DNA from: DATIYF01 sp035517775 | GTDB taxonomy: Bacteria > Acidobacteriota > Terriglobia > Terriglobales > Acidobacteriaceae | Direction: 5' to 3' | DNA: 64,000 nt | NCBI GenBank assembly: GCA_035517775.1 | Contig: DATIYF010000083.1 | Span: 1-64,000, forward strand | Shown here: positions 53,289 to 62,170 of the stretch, piece by piece | Numbering within the stretch: position 1 is the first letter of the stretch | Layout: every line of letters starts with the position of its first letter | Translations under genes and position numbers: made by a program | Notes under the pieces: model-generated | The model's input: only the letters and a program-made list of their open reading frames with translations | Databases searched by the model: none | Told to the model about the DNA's origin: nothing

Positions 53289-54071
53289 TTAGCGCCGCCG
53301 CTGGGCATCCAGAGCGATGAATTGGAAGCTCTCCGCCCTCTGGTTGTAGGTGCGGGTTACCAGCTCGACGTTCTCCGGCTCCAGCTCGTGCCTGCGAAGC
53401 ATTTGCTGAAGAAGCGCGGGCTCAGAAAAGCGGAAGGGATAGAAATTTCCGTGATATGGGGAGTCCTCGCGGTAGATTCCGTTCAAGGTGAATTCGTCGA
53501 GTTTCTTAGCAGGCAGATGGTTCTTGAAGGCATCGCTCTCCACCGAAGGTGTGAAGAGGAAGAACCTGCCGCCCGGTTTTAGCACTCGCCTCAACTCGGC
53601 CAGATAGCCTTCGAACTCTTCCGCATTCAACACGTTGCTCGAGAACACGTCCACGACAGCGTTAAAACTCTCCGCTTTATAGGGCATGGCGAGAAAGTTT
53701 CCTACTGACAGATGCGCGGCGGTTTGCCAGCCGGCCAGAACCTGACGCCCAAGGCGTAATGATTCCGGCGAAATGTCCATGCCGTGGGCGTCAAAGCCCT
53801 CGTGCGCAATCGCCCAGAGATTGCTGCACGAGCCGCAGCCCGCATCCAGAATGGAAATTCGCGCCCGCTCTTGGCGCGGCAGGTGAAAGAAATTCCTGGC
53901 CAGAAAGCGAATGAGTTCTTCGTTGGGATAGCGCCGTTGCGCCCCAAGGCCCTGTGCAACGTATGACCGTTCGTACCACTCCGCAGTCGTGGTACTGCCG
54001 CTGACTTCATCCTCGCGGCCTTTAGCCATGGCGCGCCTTCGGACGGAAGGTCCACTTGCGTTTCCCAACAT
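53289..54071 (-). CDS. SAM-dependent methyltransferase coupled to the pse operon
   Basis: 260 residues from the ATG at 54071, overlapping the stop of the cytidylyltransferase-aminotransferase gene (TGATG). SAM-binding ISILDAGCGSCSNLWAI (about 62-78), GMDISPESL, FNAVVDVFSSNVLN and RVLKPGGRFFLF define a Methyltransf_11 class enzyme. As last gene of the operon starting at 59401 it probably methylates an amino or hydroxyl group of the nonulosonate or its precursor. The target is inferred from coupling alone. Confidence 0.85.
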   Translation of the reverse strand: MLGNASGPSVRRRAMAKGREDEVSGSTTTAEWYERSYVAQGLGAQRRYPNEELIRFLARNFFHLPRQERARISILDAGCGSCSNLWAIAHEGFDAHGMDISPESLRLGRQVLAGWQTAAHLSVGNFLAMPYKAESFNAVVDVFSSNVLNAEEFEGYLAELRRVLKPGGRFFLFTPSVESDAFKNHLPAKKLDEFTLNGIYREDSPYHGNFYPFRFSEPALLQQMLRRHELEPENVELVTRTYNQRAESFQFIALDAQRRR

Positions 54072-56137
54072 CACCTCACCCGAAAGACCGGCTGAATCAT
54101 CTTGCCTTCCAGAAAGCGCTCAGGATGGGCCTCCTGCAGCCAGCCGGCAACTGTTTTCATCACCGCGGCGTAGGCTTCGAGCGTCTGCTGCACCGCCAGC
54201 TCATCGTGGGCGGCGGTCATATTGTGCGTGACCAGCGACAGAATGCCGCGTTTCACCAGTTCCTGTGAGACCAGACTGCGCAACAGCAGGCTGTCTTTGC
54301 CCTCGGCATCACGAAAGCGGATCAGCGACCAGGTAGTATGGCCCACGCAAGTCAGGCGGTCCTGCAGACCGGCGGCCTTTGCCAGTGAGTTGAATCCATC
54401 CTGCAAGGCGCGCCCGTAATTTTCCATGCGCGCCAGAGCGTCGGTATGCTCGAGGATATCGAGCACCTTGAGCGCCGCGGCCAGAGACGCGGCTTCGCCC
54501 CCGAAGGTGAAGCTGAAGAAAATTTCCTCGAACACTTTCATGAGATCGCCGCGGCCCACCACGCAGGCGATGGGAAAGCCGTTGCCCATGGCCTTGCCGA
54601 AGCAGGCCAGATCGGGGATGACGTTATAGCGCTTCTGCGCCCCGCCCAGGCCGAAGTGAAACCCGGTGCAGATTTCGTCGAAGATGAGCACGGCCCCGTG
54701 GCGGTGAGCCAATTCCTTCACCCCAGCCAGAAAGCCCGGCGCGGGCTCGGTGAAATTGACCGGCTCCATAATTACGGCCGCGAACTGCCCAGCATGCTGT
54801 TGCAGCAACTTTTCCAGCGCCGGCAGATCGTTGTAGGGAAAAGGATGGGTGAGCGCGCGCACCGCGGCAGGGACGCCGGCATTGCGAGTGGTGCTGCCGA
54901 TATACCAATCCTGCCAGCCGTGGTAACCGCAGCAAGCCACGTGGTCGCGGCCGGTGGCGGCCCGCGCCGCACGGATGGCGCCCGAGGTCGCGTCTGAGCC
55001 GTTCTTGCCAAAACGCACCATCTCAGCACAAGGGATCAGCCGGGTGAGGCGTTCGGCCAATTGCACTTCCAGCGGATGGGGCAAAGAAAAGCTGTGGCCC
55101 TGAGCAAGCTGCTCCGCGACGGCCGCATTCACCTCTTCATTGGCATAGCCCAGCAGGTTGGGCAGAAGGCCCTGAACATAATCAATGTATTCGTTGCCGT
55201 CCACATCCCAGACGCGGCAGCCTTTGCCCCGCGCCAGAAACACCGGCGCCACGCCTTCCACATGTTGCGTGAAACCTTTGCTGAAAGTTTGCGCGCTGCC
55301 GGGAATGACCTTGCGCGAGCGGGCCAGCCATTCCTGCGACTTGGTCATGGTTCGGGGGGAAGCGGCACCCGCGGGCGCCTGTTGATAGAGGCTGCGGCAA
55401 TAGCCCTCGTTACTGAGCACGGATGAGTTCAGCGCCTGCACCGCTGCATTCTGCTTCAAGAAATCCAGTACCTCCTCCATGGCAAAGTATTCCCTCCCGG
55501 CAAAAGCGGCAAACACGCGGCGGATGAACTCGAGGTCCTGCGGCTCATCCACGGTCCAGCGCAGATTGGGCGGCAGCACGCCCTCATATTCGACGTTGCA
55601 GAGGCGAAATTTCCCCGCCCGCAAATACGGGGTCACGTGCTCGCGGTCGGAGGGCTTCCCCGCCTCACGCCAGGCCTGCTCCAGGGCTGCAAAGGAAAAC
55701 ACTTCCGTATCCAGCCCGTCGGGATAAGTGTAGCGCAGGGTGTTGGAAACAAAATCACAGCCGCCCTGGAGAAAGCGATGCACGATTTTATCCACGACGG
55801 CCGCATCGAGCAGAGGACAGTCTGCGGTTACGCGCACCACGACATCGGCAGAGGAGGCGCGGGCGGCCTGGTAATAGCGGTCGAGCACGTCCGACTCGCT
55901 GCCGCGAAAACAGCAGGCGTTTTCCTGGGCGCAGAAGCCGGCGATGGCATCATCGGCGGGATTGGTGGAAGTGGCGATGACAATCTGGTCGAGCCCACGC
56001 GCCCGGCGCAGGCGCCGCAGCAGATGCCAGAGCATAGGGCGTCCGGCTACATCGGCCAGCACCTTGCCCGGCAGGCGGGTGGAAGACATTCTCGCCTGCA
56101 CGATGGCCACCACCACGGGATGATTGCCTCCGCTCAT
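54071..56137 (-). CDS. SpsF/PseF-like cytidylyltransferase fused to a class III aminotransferase
   Basis: 688 residues from the ATG at 56137 (ATGA with the upstream gene). Domain 1 (about 6-240) has the nucleotidyltransferase signature QARMSSTRLPGKVL, VTADCPLLD and WTVDEPQDLEFI; it should activate the nonulosonate with CTP. Domain 2 (about 265-680) is a glutamate-1-semialdehyde-aminomutase-type PLP enzyme with GKNGSDATSGAIRAARA, IFDEICTG and the PLP lysine in CFGKAMGNGFP. The aminotransferase is not needed for plain pseudaminic acid, so a second amination of the sugar is inferred. Such two-domain proteins occur in other nonulosonate loci. Confidence 0.85.
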   Translation of the reverse strand: MSGGNHPVVVAIVQARMSSTRLPGKVLADVAGRPMLWHLLRRLRRARGLDQIVIATSTNPADDAIAGFCAQENACCFRGSESDVLDRYYQAARASSADVVVRVTADCPLLDAAVVDKIVHRFLQGGCDFVSNTLRYTYPDGLDTEVFSFAALEQAWREAGKPSDREHVTPYLRAGKFRLCNVEYEGVLPPNLRWTVDEPQDLEFIRRVFAAFAGREYFAMEEVLDFLKQNAAVQALNSSVLSNEGYCRSLYQQAPAGAASPRTMTKSQEWLARSRKVIPGSAQTFSKGFTQHVEGVAPVFLARGKGCRVWDVDGNEYIDYVQGLLPNLLGYANEEVNAAVAEQLAQGHSFSLPHPLEVQLAERLTRLIPCAEMVRFGKNGSDATSGAIRAARAATGRDHVACCGYHGWQDWYIGSTTRNAGVPAAVRALTHPFPYNDLPALEKLLQQHAGQFAAVIMEPVNFTEPAPGFLAGVKELAHRHGAVLIFDEICTGFHFGLGGAQKRYNVIPDLACFGKAMGNGFPIACVVGRGDLMKVFEEIFFSFTFGGEAASLAAALKVLDILEHTDALARMENYGRALQDGFNSLAKAAGLQDRLTCVGHTTWSLIRFRDAEGKDSLLLRSLVSQELVKRGILSLVTHNMTAAHDELAVQQTLEAYAAVMKTVAGWLQEAHPERFLEGKMIQPVFRVR

Positions 56138-57141
56138 GCCAGTGACTCGGCACGGCGATGTTCGGCGGCCGATTTGGCGGCCAGCACCAGCTTCAACGTG
56201 TCGGCGGCCTGGCACAGGCCCACCGCTGGACTCTGGCCGCTCGAAATGCACTCGAAGAAATGCTCGATTTCCGCAACGTACATGTCGTTGGGTTCGAAAT
56301 CATAAGCAAAGCTCTCCCAGCCGTTGCTCTCAGCGGAGAAGACCCGTACCTCTCGGCCGGTGAAGTCCCAGCAGGCGGTGCCGCGCTCGCCCACCACTTT
56401 GCAGGTGCGCGCGTAACCGCGCTGCACAAAATCGAGATGCACCTGCGCCTGCGCTCCGCCGCGAAAACGCAGCAGAAGGTCGGCGCAGTCTTCGACATCC
56501 ACTTCCAGCGCGCCCACCCGGCCAGCCATGCACATCACTTCCATGGGAGTGCCCAGCAGCCAGGTAAGGTAGTCCAGTTCATGGGAACCATCGAGCAGAA
56601 TACCGCCGCCGAGAGCGCGGCGCGCGGTGTAGCTTTGGCGGTAGTCCTGCCAGGGACGCCAGTCGGGCAAATATTGGCCGGCTTCGGCATAAGCCCACAA
56701 GATGCGCCCCAATCTGCCGCCCTGCACCATTTCTTTCAGCTTGCGCAGGCCGGGATGAAAGCGCAGGTTGTAGCCCACTTGCACCGTGCGCCCCCGTTGC
56801 GTGGCGGCCTGCAGGAGTTCCTCCACGCCCTGCCAGTCATGCGACAACGGCTTCTCAATGAAAACGTGGACTCCAGCGGCAAGGGCCTGCATGGCCAGCG
56901 CAACATGCTGTACCGGTGGCGTGCAGACGAAGACCGCGTCTGGTTTTTGCGCGCGCAGGGCGTCGCCAAGATCGAGAAACGCCGCGACACCTAATTCCTT
57001 CACCACGGGCGCCGAGCGTTCCGCATCAGGATCGCATACCCCCAGCTGGCGAACGCCCAGCTCGCGCAGGTTCTTCAGGTGGCGCCGCCCAATGGACCCG
57101 CAACCGGCCACCAGGACGGAGAATTGGGAAAGATCAGGCAT
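56134..57141 (-). CDS. Gfo/Idh/MocA-family sugar dehydrogenase
   Basis: 335 residues from the ATG at 57141, 7 bp after pseC. N-terminal Rossmann motif VAGCGSIGRRHLKNL (about 9-23), the conserved EKPLSHDW motif (KP Lys) and a C-terminal GFO domain with GGGILLDGSHELDYLTWLLG (Asp-His catalytic pair). NAD(P)-dependent oxidation of a sugar hydroxyl to a ketone is typical. Paired by ATGA with an aminotransferase fusion, it could make the keto group for that enzyme to aminate. Confidence 0.87.
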   Translation of the reverse strand: MPDLSQFSVLVAGCGSIGRRHLKNLRELGVRQLGVCDPDAERSAPVVKELGVAAFLDLGDALRAQKPDAVFVCTPPVQHVALAMQALAAGVHVFIEKPLSHDWQGVEELLQAATQRGRTVQVGYNLRFHPGLRKLKEMVQGGRLGRILWAYAEAGQYLPDWRPWQDYRQSYTARRALGGGILLDGSHELDYLTWLLGTPMEVMCMAGRVGALEVDVEDCADLLLRFRGGAQAQVHLDFVQRGYARTCKVVGERGTACWDFTGREVRVFSAESNGWESFAYDFEPNDMYVAEIEHFFECISSGQSPAVGLCQAADTLKLVLAAKSAAEHRRAESLA

Positions 57142-57148
57142 GGATGAG

Positions 57149-58360
57149 CTATGCGGTGAAGTGGGTGACCACTTTGGCGACCGCGGTAACCACATCCTCC
57201 GCATCCCCGTCGCTCATGGCGTGGAACATGGGCAAGGTAATCAGCTGCTCATAGGCGCTCTCGGCCACGGGAAACTCTCCGCCTTTATATCCAAAGCGCT
57301 CGCGGTAGTAGGGGTGGTAGTGAACCGGAATGTAGTGGACATTCACCCCAATGTTTTCGGCGCGAAGGGCGCGGAATATCTGAGCGCGATCGGCCGTCAG
57401 CTGATCCAGTTCCAGGCGGATGGGATACAGATGCCAGGCGGGATCGGCTTCGGGCCGCACTCCCGGGAGGATCACCCCGGAGATTTGCTGGAACGCCTGG
57501 TTGTAACGCGCCGCAATCTGGCGGCGGCGGGAGAGGTTTGCCTCCAGCTTGCCCAGCTGCCGCAAGCCGAGAGCGCAGGAAATATCGCTCAGCCGGTAGT
57601 TGAAGCCCAGCTGCACCATCTCGTAATGCCATTGGCCGGCCTGCTGGCGCTGGCGGGCGTCATTGTTGACCCCGTGACTGCGGAAGCGGCGCAGGGTCTG
57701 GGCAAAATCGGCGCGGTCGGTGCTCACCATGCCGCCCTCGCCGGTGGTGATGTGCTTTACCGGGTGAAAGCTGAATGCCGTCATGTGCGCCAGGCTGCCG
57801 ACAGGGCGTCCCTGGTACTTGGCGCCCAGCGAGTGGCAGGCGTCTTCAATCACGATCAAGCCATGGCGATCCGCCATTTTGAGGAACGGACCAAGATCGG
57901 CGGGATGGCCGCCGTAATCCACCGGCAGCACGGCCTTGGTTCGGGGCGTCAGCCGGGCCGCGGTCTGCGCGGGATCGAGGTTGAGCGTATCGGACGCGAC
58001 GTCCGCGAAGACCGGCCTCGCGTCCTGGTAAAGAATGCAATTGGCGGTGGCCGCGAAAGTCATGGGGGAAGTGATGGCTTCATCGCCCGGCCCCAGCCCG
58101 GCGGCGAAGGCGGCGGCATGCAGTGCGGCGGTGCCGGAGCTGAAGCTGACCGCGTACTTCGCCCCCACCTTCGCCGCGAACGCCTCTTCAAACTCGGAGA
58201 CTTTGGGGCCAGTGGTCAGCCAGTCGGAGCGCAGCACGTCCACCACCGCCTGGATATCGGCCTCATCTACCGACTGGCGGCCGTAGGGGAGCAGGGTGGC
58301 CCGCACGGGCATTCCGCCCTCAATCGCCAGGGCTGTCTTTGTCGCGGGAGTGGTGCTCAT
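57149..58360 (-). CDS. pseC: UDP-4-amino-4,6-dideoxy-N-acetyl-altrosamine transaminase
   Basis: 403 residues, DegT/DnrJ/EryC1 (fold type I PLP) family. Motifs: LRSDWLTTGPKVSEFE, SFSSGTAALHAA, SPMTFAATANCILY, VIEDACHSLGA and the PLP Lys in FHPVKHITTGEGG. It aminates C4 of the PseB product with glutamate as donor. The segment HPVKHITTGEGG and its place 24 bp behind pseB fit PseC. Cytoplasmic. Confidence 0.93.
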   Translation of the reverse strand: MSTTPATKTALAIEGGMPVRATLLPYGRQSVDEADIQAVVDVLRSDWLTTGPKVSEFEEAFAAKVGAKYAVSFSSGTAALHAAAFAAGLGPGDEAITSPMTFAATANCILYQDARPVFADVASDTLNLDPAQTAARLTPRTKAVLPVDYGGHPADLGPFLKMADRHGLIVIEDACHSLGAKYQGRPVGSLAHMTAFSFHPVKHITTGEGGMVSTDRADFAQTLRRFRSHGVNNDARQRQQAGQWHYEMVQLGFNYRLSDISCALGLRQLGKLEANLSRRRQIAARYNQAFQQISGVILPGVRPEADPAWHLYPIRLELDQLTADRAQIFRALRAENIGVNVHYIPVHYHPYYRERFGYKGGEFPVAESAYEQLITLPMFHAMSDGDAEDVVTAVAKVVTHFTA

Positions 58361-58384
58361 CTCGATATTCTCACCCGCGGGGTC

Positions 58385-59401
58385 TCACAAACCGGCGGGC
58401 TGGGCTTCGGCGGCATGCGGCGAACTGGCCTCCATCCCGGCCAGCTCTCTCAGTTCCTGGCTGGTGAGCCACTGTGCGTTGCTGTCGCTGGTGTAACGGA
58501 AGCCTTCATCCAGCGGGCGGCCCGCCCCCCAATTCTCTTTTCGCCACCAGTTATGAGCCGGCTGGATGACGAACATATCCTCCATCTCCAGGGCATTGCG
58601 CGCCTCGTCCTCGGAAACCAGAATCTCGTGCAGTTTTTCTCCGGGGCGGATGCCGATGTACTCCACCTGGCAGCCGGGGGCGATGGCTTCGGCGACGTCG
58701 GTAACTTTCATGCTGGGAATCTTGGGCACGAAAATCTCTCCCCCATGCATCTGCTCGAGGCAGCGCACCACGAAGCGCACGCCCTGCTCGAGGGTGATCC
58801 AGAAGCGGGTCATGCGCGGGTCGGTAATGGTAAGGCGGCCGCGCTTGCTTTGCTCCAGAAACACCGGAATCACGCTGCCCCGGCTGCCCACCACGTTGCC
58901 GTAGCGGGCACAGCTGAAGCGCGTATCCTGCGCGCCGGCATAGGCATTGGCCTGCACGAACATCTTCTCGGCGCACAGCTTGGTGGCGCCATAAAGATTC
59001 ACGGGATTGACCGCCTTATCGGTGCTGAGCGCCAGAATGCGCTTCACGCCCTGGTCAATGGCGCCGTCAATCACGTTGCGCCCGCCCACGATGTTGGTCT
59101 GGATGGCCTCGAAGGGGTTGTACTCGCAGGCCGGCACCTGCTTGAGCGCGGCGGCGTGAACCAGCACAGTAACTCCGGCCAGGGCGCGCTCCAGGCGTTT
59201 AGCGTCGCGCACGTCGCCGATGAAATAACGCAGGCTGGGATGATCGAAGCCGGCTGCCCGCATGTCATGCTGCTTCAGTTCATCGCGGCTGAAGATGATC
59301 AGCTTGTGCGGGTGATAGCTCCGCAGCATGACTTCCACGAACTTTTTGCCGAACGACCCGGTTCCTCCGGTCACCAGCACGGTCTGCTCTGACCAGTTCA
59401 T
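58385..59401 (-). CDS. pseB: UDP-N-acetylglucosamine 4,6-dehydratase (C5-inverting)
   Basis: 338 residues. It carries out the first step of pseudaminic acid synthesis, converting UDP-GlcNAc to the 4-keto-6-deoxy-L-arabino sugar. Motifs of the PseB/FlaA1 family: VLVTGGTGSFGKKFVEVML, SRDELKQ, LKQVPACEYNPFEAIQTN and STDKAVNPVNLYGATK (Tyr-Lys), then ARYGNVVGSRGSVIP. Slightly longer at the C terminus than usual, ending in EASSPHAAEAQPAGL. First gene of the operon that ends at 53289; a -10-like box lies 71-76 bp upstream. Confidence 0.94.
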   Translation of the reverse strand: MNWSEQTVLVTGGTGSFGKKFVEVMLRSYHPHKLIIFSRDELKQHDMRAAGFDHPSLRYFIGDVRDAKRLERALAGVTVLVHAAALKQVPACEYNPFEAIQTNIVGGRNVIDGAIDQGVKRILALSTDKAVNPVNLYGATKLCAEKMFVQANAYAGAQDTRFSCARYGNVVGSRGSVIPVFLEQSKRGRLTITDPRMTRFWITLEQGVRFVVRCLEQMHGGEIFVPKIPSMKVTDVAEAIAPGCQVEYIGIRPGEKLHEILVSEDEARNALEMEDMFVIQPAHNWWRKENWGAGRPLDEGFRYTSDSNAQWLTSQELRELAGMEASSPHAAEAQPAGL

Positions 59402-59471
59402 CCGCCGTGCACCTCGATTTCCGATATCGGCAGGAAGCGCACCTGCCCGCTGGAAGCTTGGTTGATCAAGT

Positions 59472-59477
59472 AGTATA
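59472..59477 (-). promoter_or_regulatory. -10-like TATACT of the pse operon
   Basis: TATACT read on the minus strand; the 17-bp spacer leads to a weak AAGCCA (-35). The start would give a leader of about 60 nt before pseB. Confidence 0.35.
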
Positions 59478-59578
59478 GCGAAGATATGCGCGAATGGCTT
59501 CTCTGCCGGGCTTTAACCTTAGGGTACACACGGCCGGAAGTGTGAAAATTGACTCCTTTGGTTTTGATGTCGGGATGC

Positions 59579-59616
59579 TAGAATGACGCTACTCGGCAAG
59601 AACCAGGTCACTTGCC
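59579..59616 (+). promoter_or_regulatory. Possible wzc promoter and leader stem-loop
   Basis: TAGAAT (59579-59584) as -10; a TTGACT at 59549-59554 is 24 bp away, too far for a normal -35, so CTTTGG or TTTGGT would have to serve. The following leader has a perfect stem GGCAAG / CTTGCC (59595-59600 and 59611-59616) with a 10-nt loop AACCAGGTCA, then a GC-rich segment with further self-complementarity up to about 59685. This could be a structured 5' leader. Confidence 0.35.
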
Positions 59617-59725
59617 AGGGTAAGAAGCGTCCAGGCCCGCCACAAGCGGCGGCCACGGAAGGTCCGGTCTGCCCGGCGCGCACTTCTCCAATGTCTTTTG
59701 TCTTTGCGGGGCTTTAGGAGTCTTG

Positions 59726-62122
59726 ATGGATTCGGGATCCCTGATTCATACCAACAGTCAGTTGATGCGTGAAGGGCCGATCAATCCGGCCGAGTTCCAG
59801 CAGCAGATTTCCCCTCATTTCGATCCCCTGCTGCCCTCGCAGGAGTCGGTCCTGCGCGAGTACTTCCGCACTCTGGTGAAGCGGCGCTGGGTGGTGCTGA
59901 CCAGCCTGGCGGTGATTTTCGGGGTGGTGGCCATTGCCACCCTGCGCGCCACCAAGATCTACCAGGCCAGCGGCAGCATCGCCATCAACAAGCCCGACCC
60001 TATGATGATGCTCGATTTTGCCAATGGACACTCGGGCGGCAACTATTACGACACCACTGACCTGGATACCGAAGTGCGCATTCTGCGCAGCGATCTGCTG
60101 GCTCTGCAGGTCATCCAGCAGCTGGATCTCGAGAAGCGCCCGGAGTTTGGCGGCAGCGGAGAGCCTTCCCCCGCCAGCCTGGGACTGACCACCGACGAAC
60201 TGCAGCCCGATTCCGAACGCACTTCGGCAGTGCTCAACAGCTTCAAGGGCAAGCTGAATGTAGAGCTGATCCCCGATACCCGCATCATTCAAATCAGCTT
60301 TCGCAGCCCCGATAAGAGTCTCGCCGCTAACGTAGTCAACACCCTGATGAATACCTATGTGGAACAGAACTTTAAGACCCGGTTCGAATCCACCATGCAG
60401 GCTTCGGACTGGCTCTCCAAGCAGCTGGTGGATTTGCAGATCAAGGTTGAGACGTCTCAGGAGAAGCTGGTCAAATATCAGAAAGAGCATGACATCCTGG
60501 GGATTGACGACAAGCAGAACATCACCACCGCCAAACTGGACGAGCTCAACCGGGAGCTGACCCAAGCGGAATCGGACCGCATGGAAAAGCAGGCGATCTA
60601 TCAGCTGGTGCAGACCCCGAACCCGGACGCGGCCGCAGCCGCGGCCGCGGCTGGCGCCGGACAACAGAATTCGGAGCAGAGAGCAAGCTCCGGCCTGCTG
60701 GACCGCCTGCACGGGGAGCAGGCCGATCTCAAAATCCAGATCGCGCAGCTCAGCACACAATTTGGCCCTGCCTATCCCAAGATCGCGCAGCTCAACAGCC
60801 AGCTCAAGGAAACTGAGACCCAGATCCAGAGTGAGACCAGGAAGATCGTGGCCCAGATCCGGGGTGACTACCTGGCCGCGGCCGAGCGCGAGAACATGCT
60901 GCGCGCCGCGCTCGACGAACAGAAGCAGCAGGCCAACAAGCTCAACGAGAGCGCCATCGAATACAACCTGCTGAAGCGCGATGTTGATACCAACCGCGCC
61001 CTCTATGAAGACCTGCTGGAGAAGCTCAAGGAAGCCGGGGTGAGCGCCGGTTTGCGCTCCACCAACTTCCGCACCGTGGATGTGGCCCGGGTTCCCACGG
61101 TGCCGGCCGAGCCAAACGTCCCCCGCAACCTGGCGTTTGCGCTGGCACTGGGGCTGACCACCGGGGTGGGGCTGGCCTTCCTGCTGGAAGCGATTGACAA
61201 CACCGTGCGCACCCCGGAGCAGGCACAGGCCATCTCGGGATTGTCCTCCCTGGGCATGATTCCGCTGGGCTCCCGCACCGGCACCGCTGCCACCCGCCCG
61301 CGGCTGGCGATGACCACGAGCCGGGAAGCGGTGGAAATGATTACCCAGTCGCGGCCGCAGTCGCAGATGGCAGAATCCTACCGCGCGCTGCGCACCTCGC
61401 TGCTGCTCAGCTCCGTCGGCGGCCCGCCCAAGATCATTCTCATCACCAGCGCGCTGCCCCAGGAAGGCAAGACCACCACCAGCCTGAACTGCGCCATCGT
61501 GCTGGCACAAAAGGGCAGCCGGGTGCTGCTGATTGACGCTGACCTGCGCCGGCCGAGCATTCACAAGACCATGGGTGTGGGCCCCAGAACTGGCCTGAGC
61601 AACGTTTTGACCGGCAGCGCCGCGCTGCAGCCGACTACCGTTCCCTTTCCGGCTTTGCCCATGCTGCACGTGCTGCCCGCGGGAACGCCGCCGCCCAATC
61701 CCGCCGAGCTGCTGGCTTCCGCCAAGATGCGCGAGATTCTGGAAGAGCTGAAGGAGCAGTACGACCACATTGTGATTGATACTCCGCCGACCCTCTCGGT
61801 CACCGACGCGGTCATCATGTCGCAGACCGCGGATGCGGTGGTGCTGGTGATCCGCTCCGGCCAGACCACCAAGCAGGCGCTCCGCCGCGCCCGTGACATT
61901 CTGCTGCGCGTGAACGCCAAAGTCTCCGGGGTTCTGCTGAACGCCGCGGACCTCCATTCCCCGGACTACTACTACTACTACGAGTATCAGTCGAAGTACG
62001 GCAGCCGCTACTACCAGCAGGACGTGGAAGAGCGCGAAGAGGAAGAAGGCGAGCTCCCGGAGAGCGAGGCGGTAGTGAAACAAGAGGAGCCAGGCTCCCA
62101 GGCGGCCTCGGGAAGCGCATAA
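59726..62122 (+). CDS. Polysaccharide co-polymerase/BY-kinase (Wzc type)
   Basis: 798 residues from the ATG at 59726, with Shine-Dalgarno TAGGAG 5 nt upstream. Wzz domain with flanking TM helices (about 50-70 and 465-485), a coiled-coil periplasmic region (about 210-440, ELTQAESDRMEKQ...AQLSTQFG) and a C-terminal cytoplasmic tyrosine kinase: Walker A ALPQEGKTTTS, Walker A' LLIDADLRRPSIH and Walker B HIVIDTPPTLSV. A cluster with five consecutive Tyr (DYYYYYEY and KYGSRYYQQ) is the likely autophosphorylation tail, followed by an acidic stretch. It should control chain length and export with the Wza-like lipoprotein. Confidence 0.95.
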   Translation: MDSGSLIHTNSQLMREGPINPAEFQQQISPHFDPLLPSQESVLREYFRTLVKRRWVVLTSLAVIFGVVAIATLRATKIYQASGSIAINKPDPMMMLDFANGHSGGNYYDTTDLDTEVRILRSDLLALQVIQQLDLEKRPEFGGSGEPSPASLGLTTDELQPDSERTSAVLNSFKGKLNVELIPDTRIIQISFRSPDKSLAANVVNTLMNTYVEQNFKTRFESTMQASDWLSKQLVDLQIKVETSQEKLVKYQKEHDILGIDDKQNITTAKLDELNRELTQAESDRMEKQAIYQLVQTPNPDAAAAAAAAGAGQQNSEQRASSGLLDRLHGEQADLKIQIAQLSTQFGPAYPKIAQLNSQLKETETQIQSETRKIVAQIRGDYLAAAERENMLRAALDEQKQQANKLNESAIEYNLLKRDVDTNRALYEDLLEKLKEAGVSAGLRSTNFRTVDVARVPTVPAEPNVPRNLAFALALGLTTGVGLAFLLEAIDNTVRTPEQAQAISGLSSLGMIPLGSRTGTAATRPRLAMTTSREAVEMITQSRPQSQMAESYRALRTSLLLSSVGGPPKIILITSALPQEGKTTTSLNCAIVLAQKGSRVLLIDADLRRPSIHKTMGVGPRTGLSNVLTGSAALQPTTVPFPALPMLHVLPAGTPPPNPAELLASAKMREILEELKEQYDHIVIDTPPTLSVTDAVIMSQTADAVVLVIRSGQTTKQALRRARDILLRVNAKVSGVLLNAADLHSPDYYYYYEYQSKYGSRYYQQDVEEREEEEGELPESEAVVKQEEPGSQAASGSA

Positions 62123-62170
62123 GGAAATCGGCGGGGCATGAGCTGCCCGCGGGCTGCCCGGGATTGAAGC

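Larger units (their letters stand above)
59402..59725. other. Divergent 324-bp regulatory gap between pse operon and wzc
   Basis: No gene. It holds a minus-strand promoter-like TATACT (59472-59477) for pseB, an 8-bp palindrome TTGATCAA (59462-59469), a plus-strand -10-like TAGAAT (59579-59584) and a leader of about 135 nt with a stem-loop before wzc. Shine-Dalgarno TAGGAG (59715-59720) serves the wzc start. Confidence 0.7.

Noticed and set aside
56786..59392. 868-codon plus-strand open frame opposite pseB, pseC and the Gfo/Idh gene
   Set aside because: It is antisense to three genes with intact family motifs; long stop-free antisense frames are expected at this GC content and it has no recognisable domain.
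59585..59714. c-di-GMP-I (GEMM) riboswitch before wzc
   Set aside because: Short fragments look alike, but the tetraloop, its receptor and the conserved core cannot be laid out.
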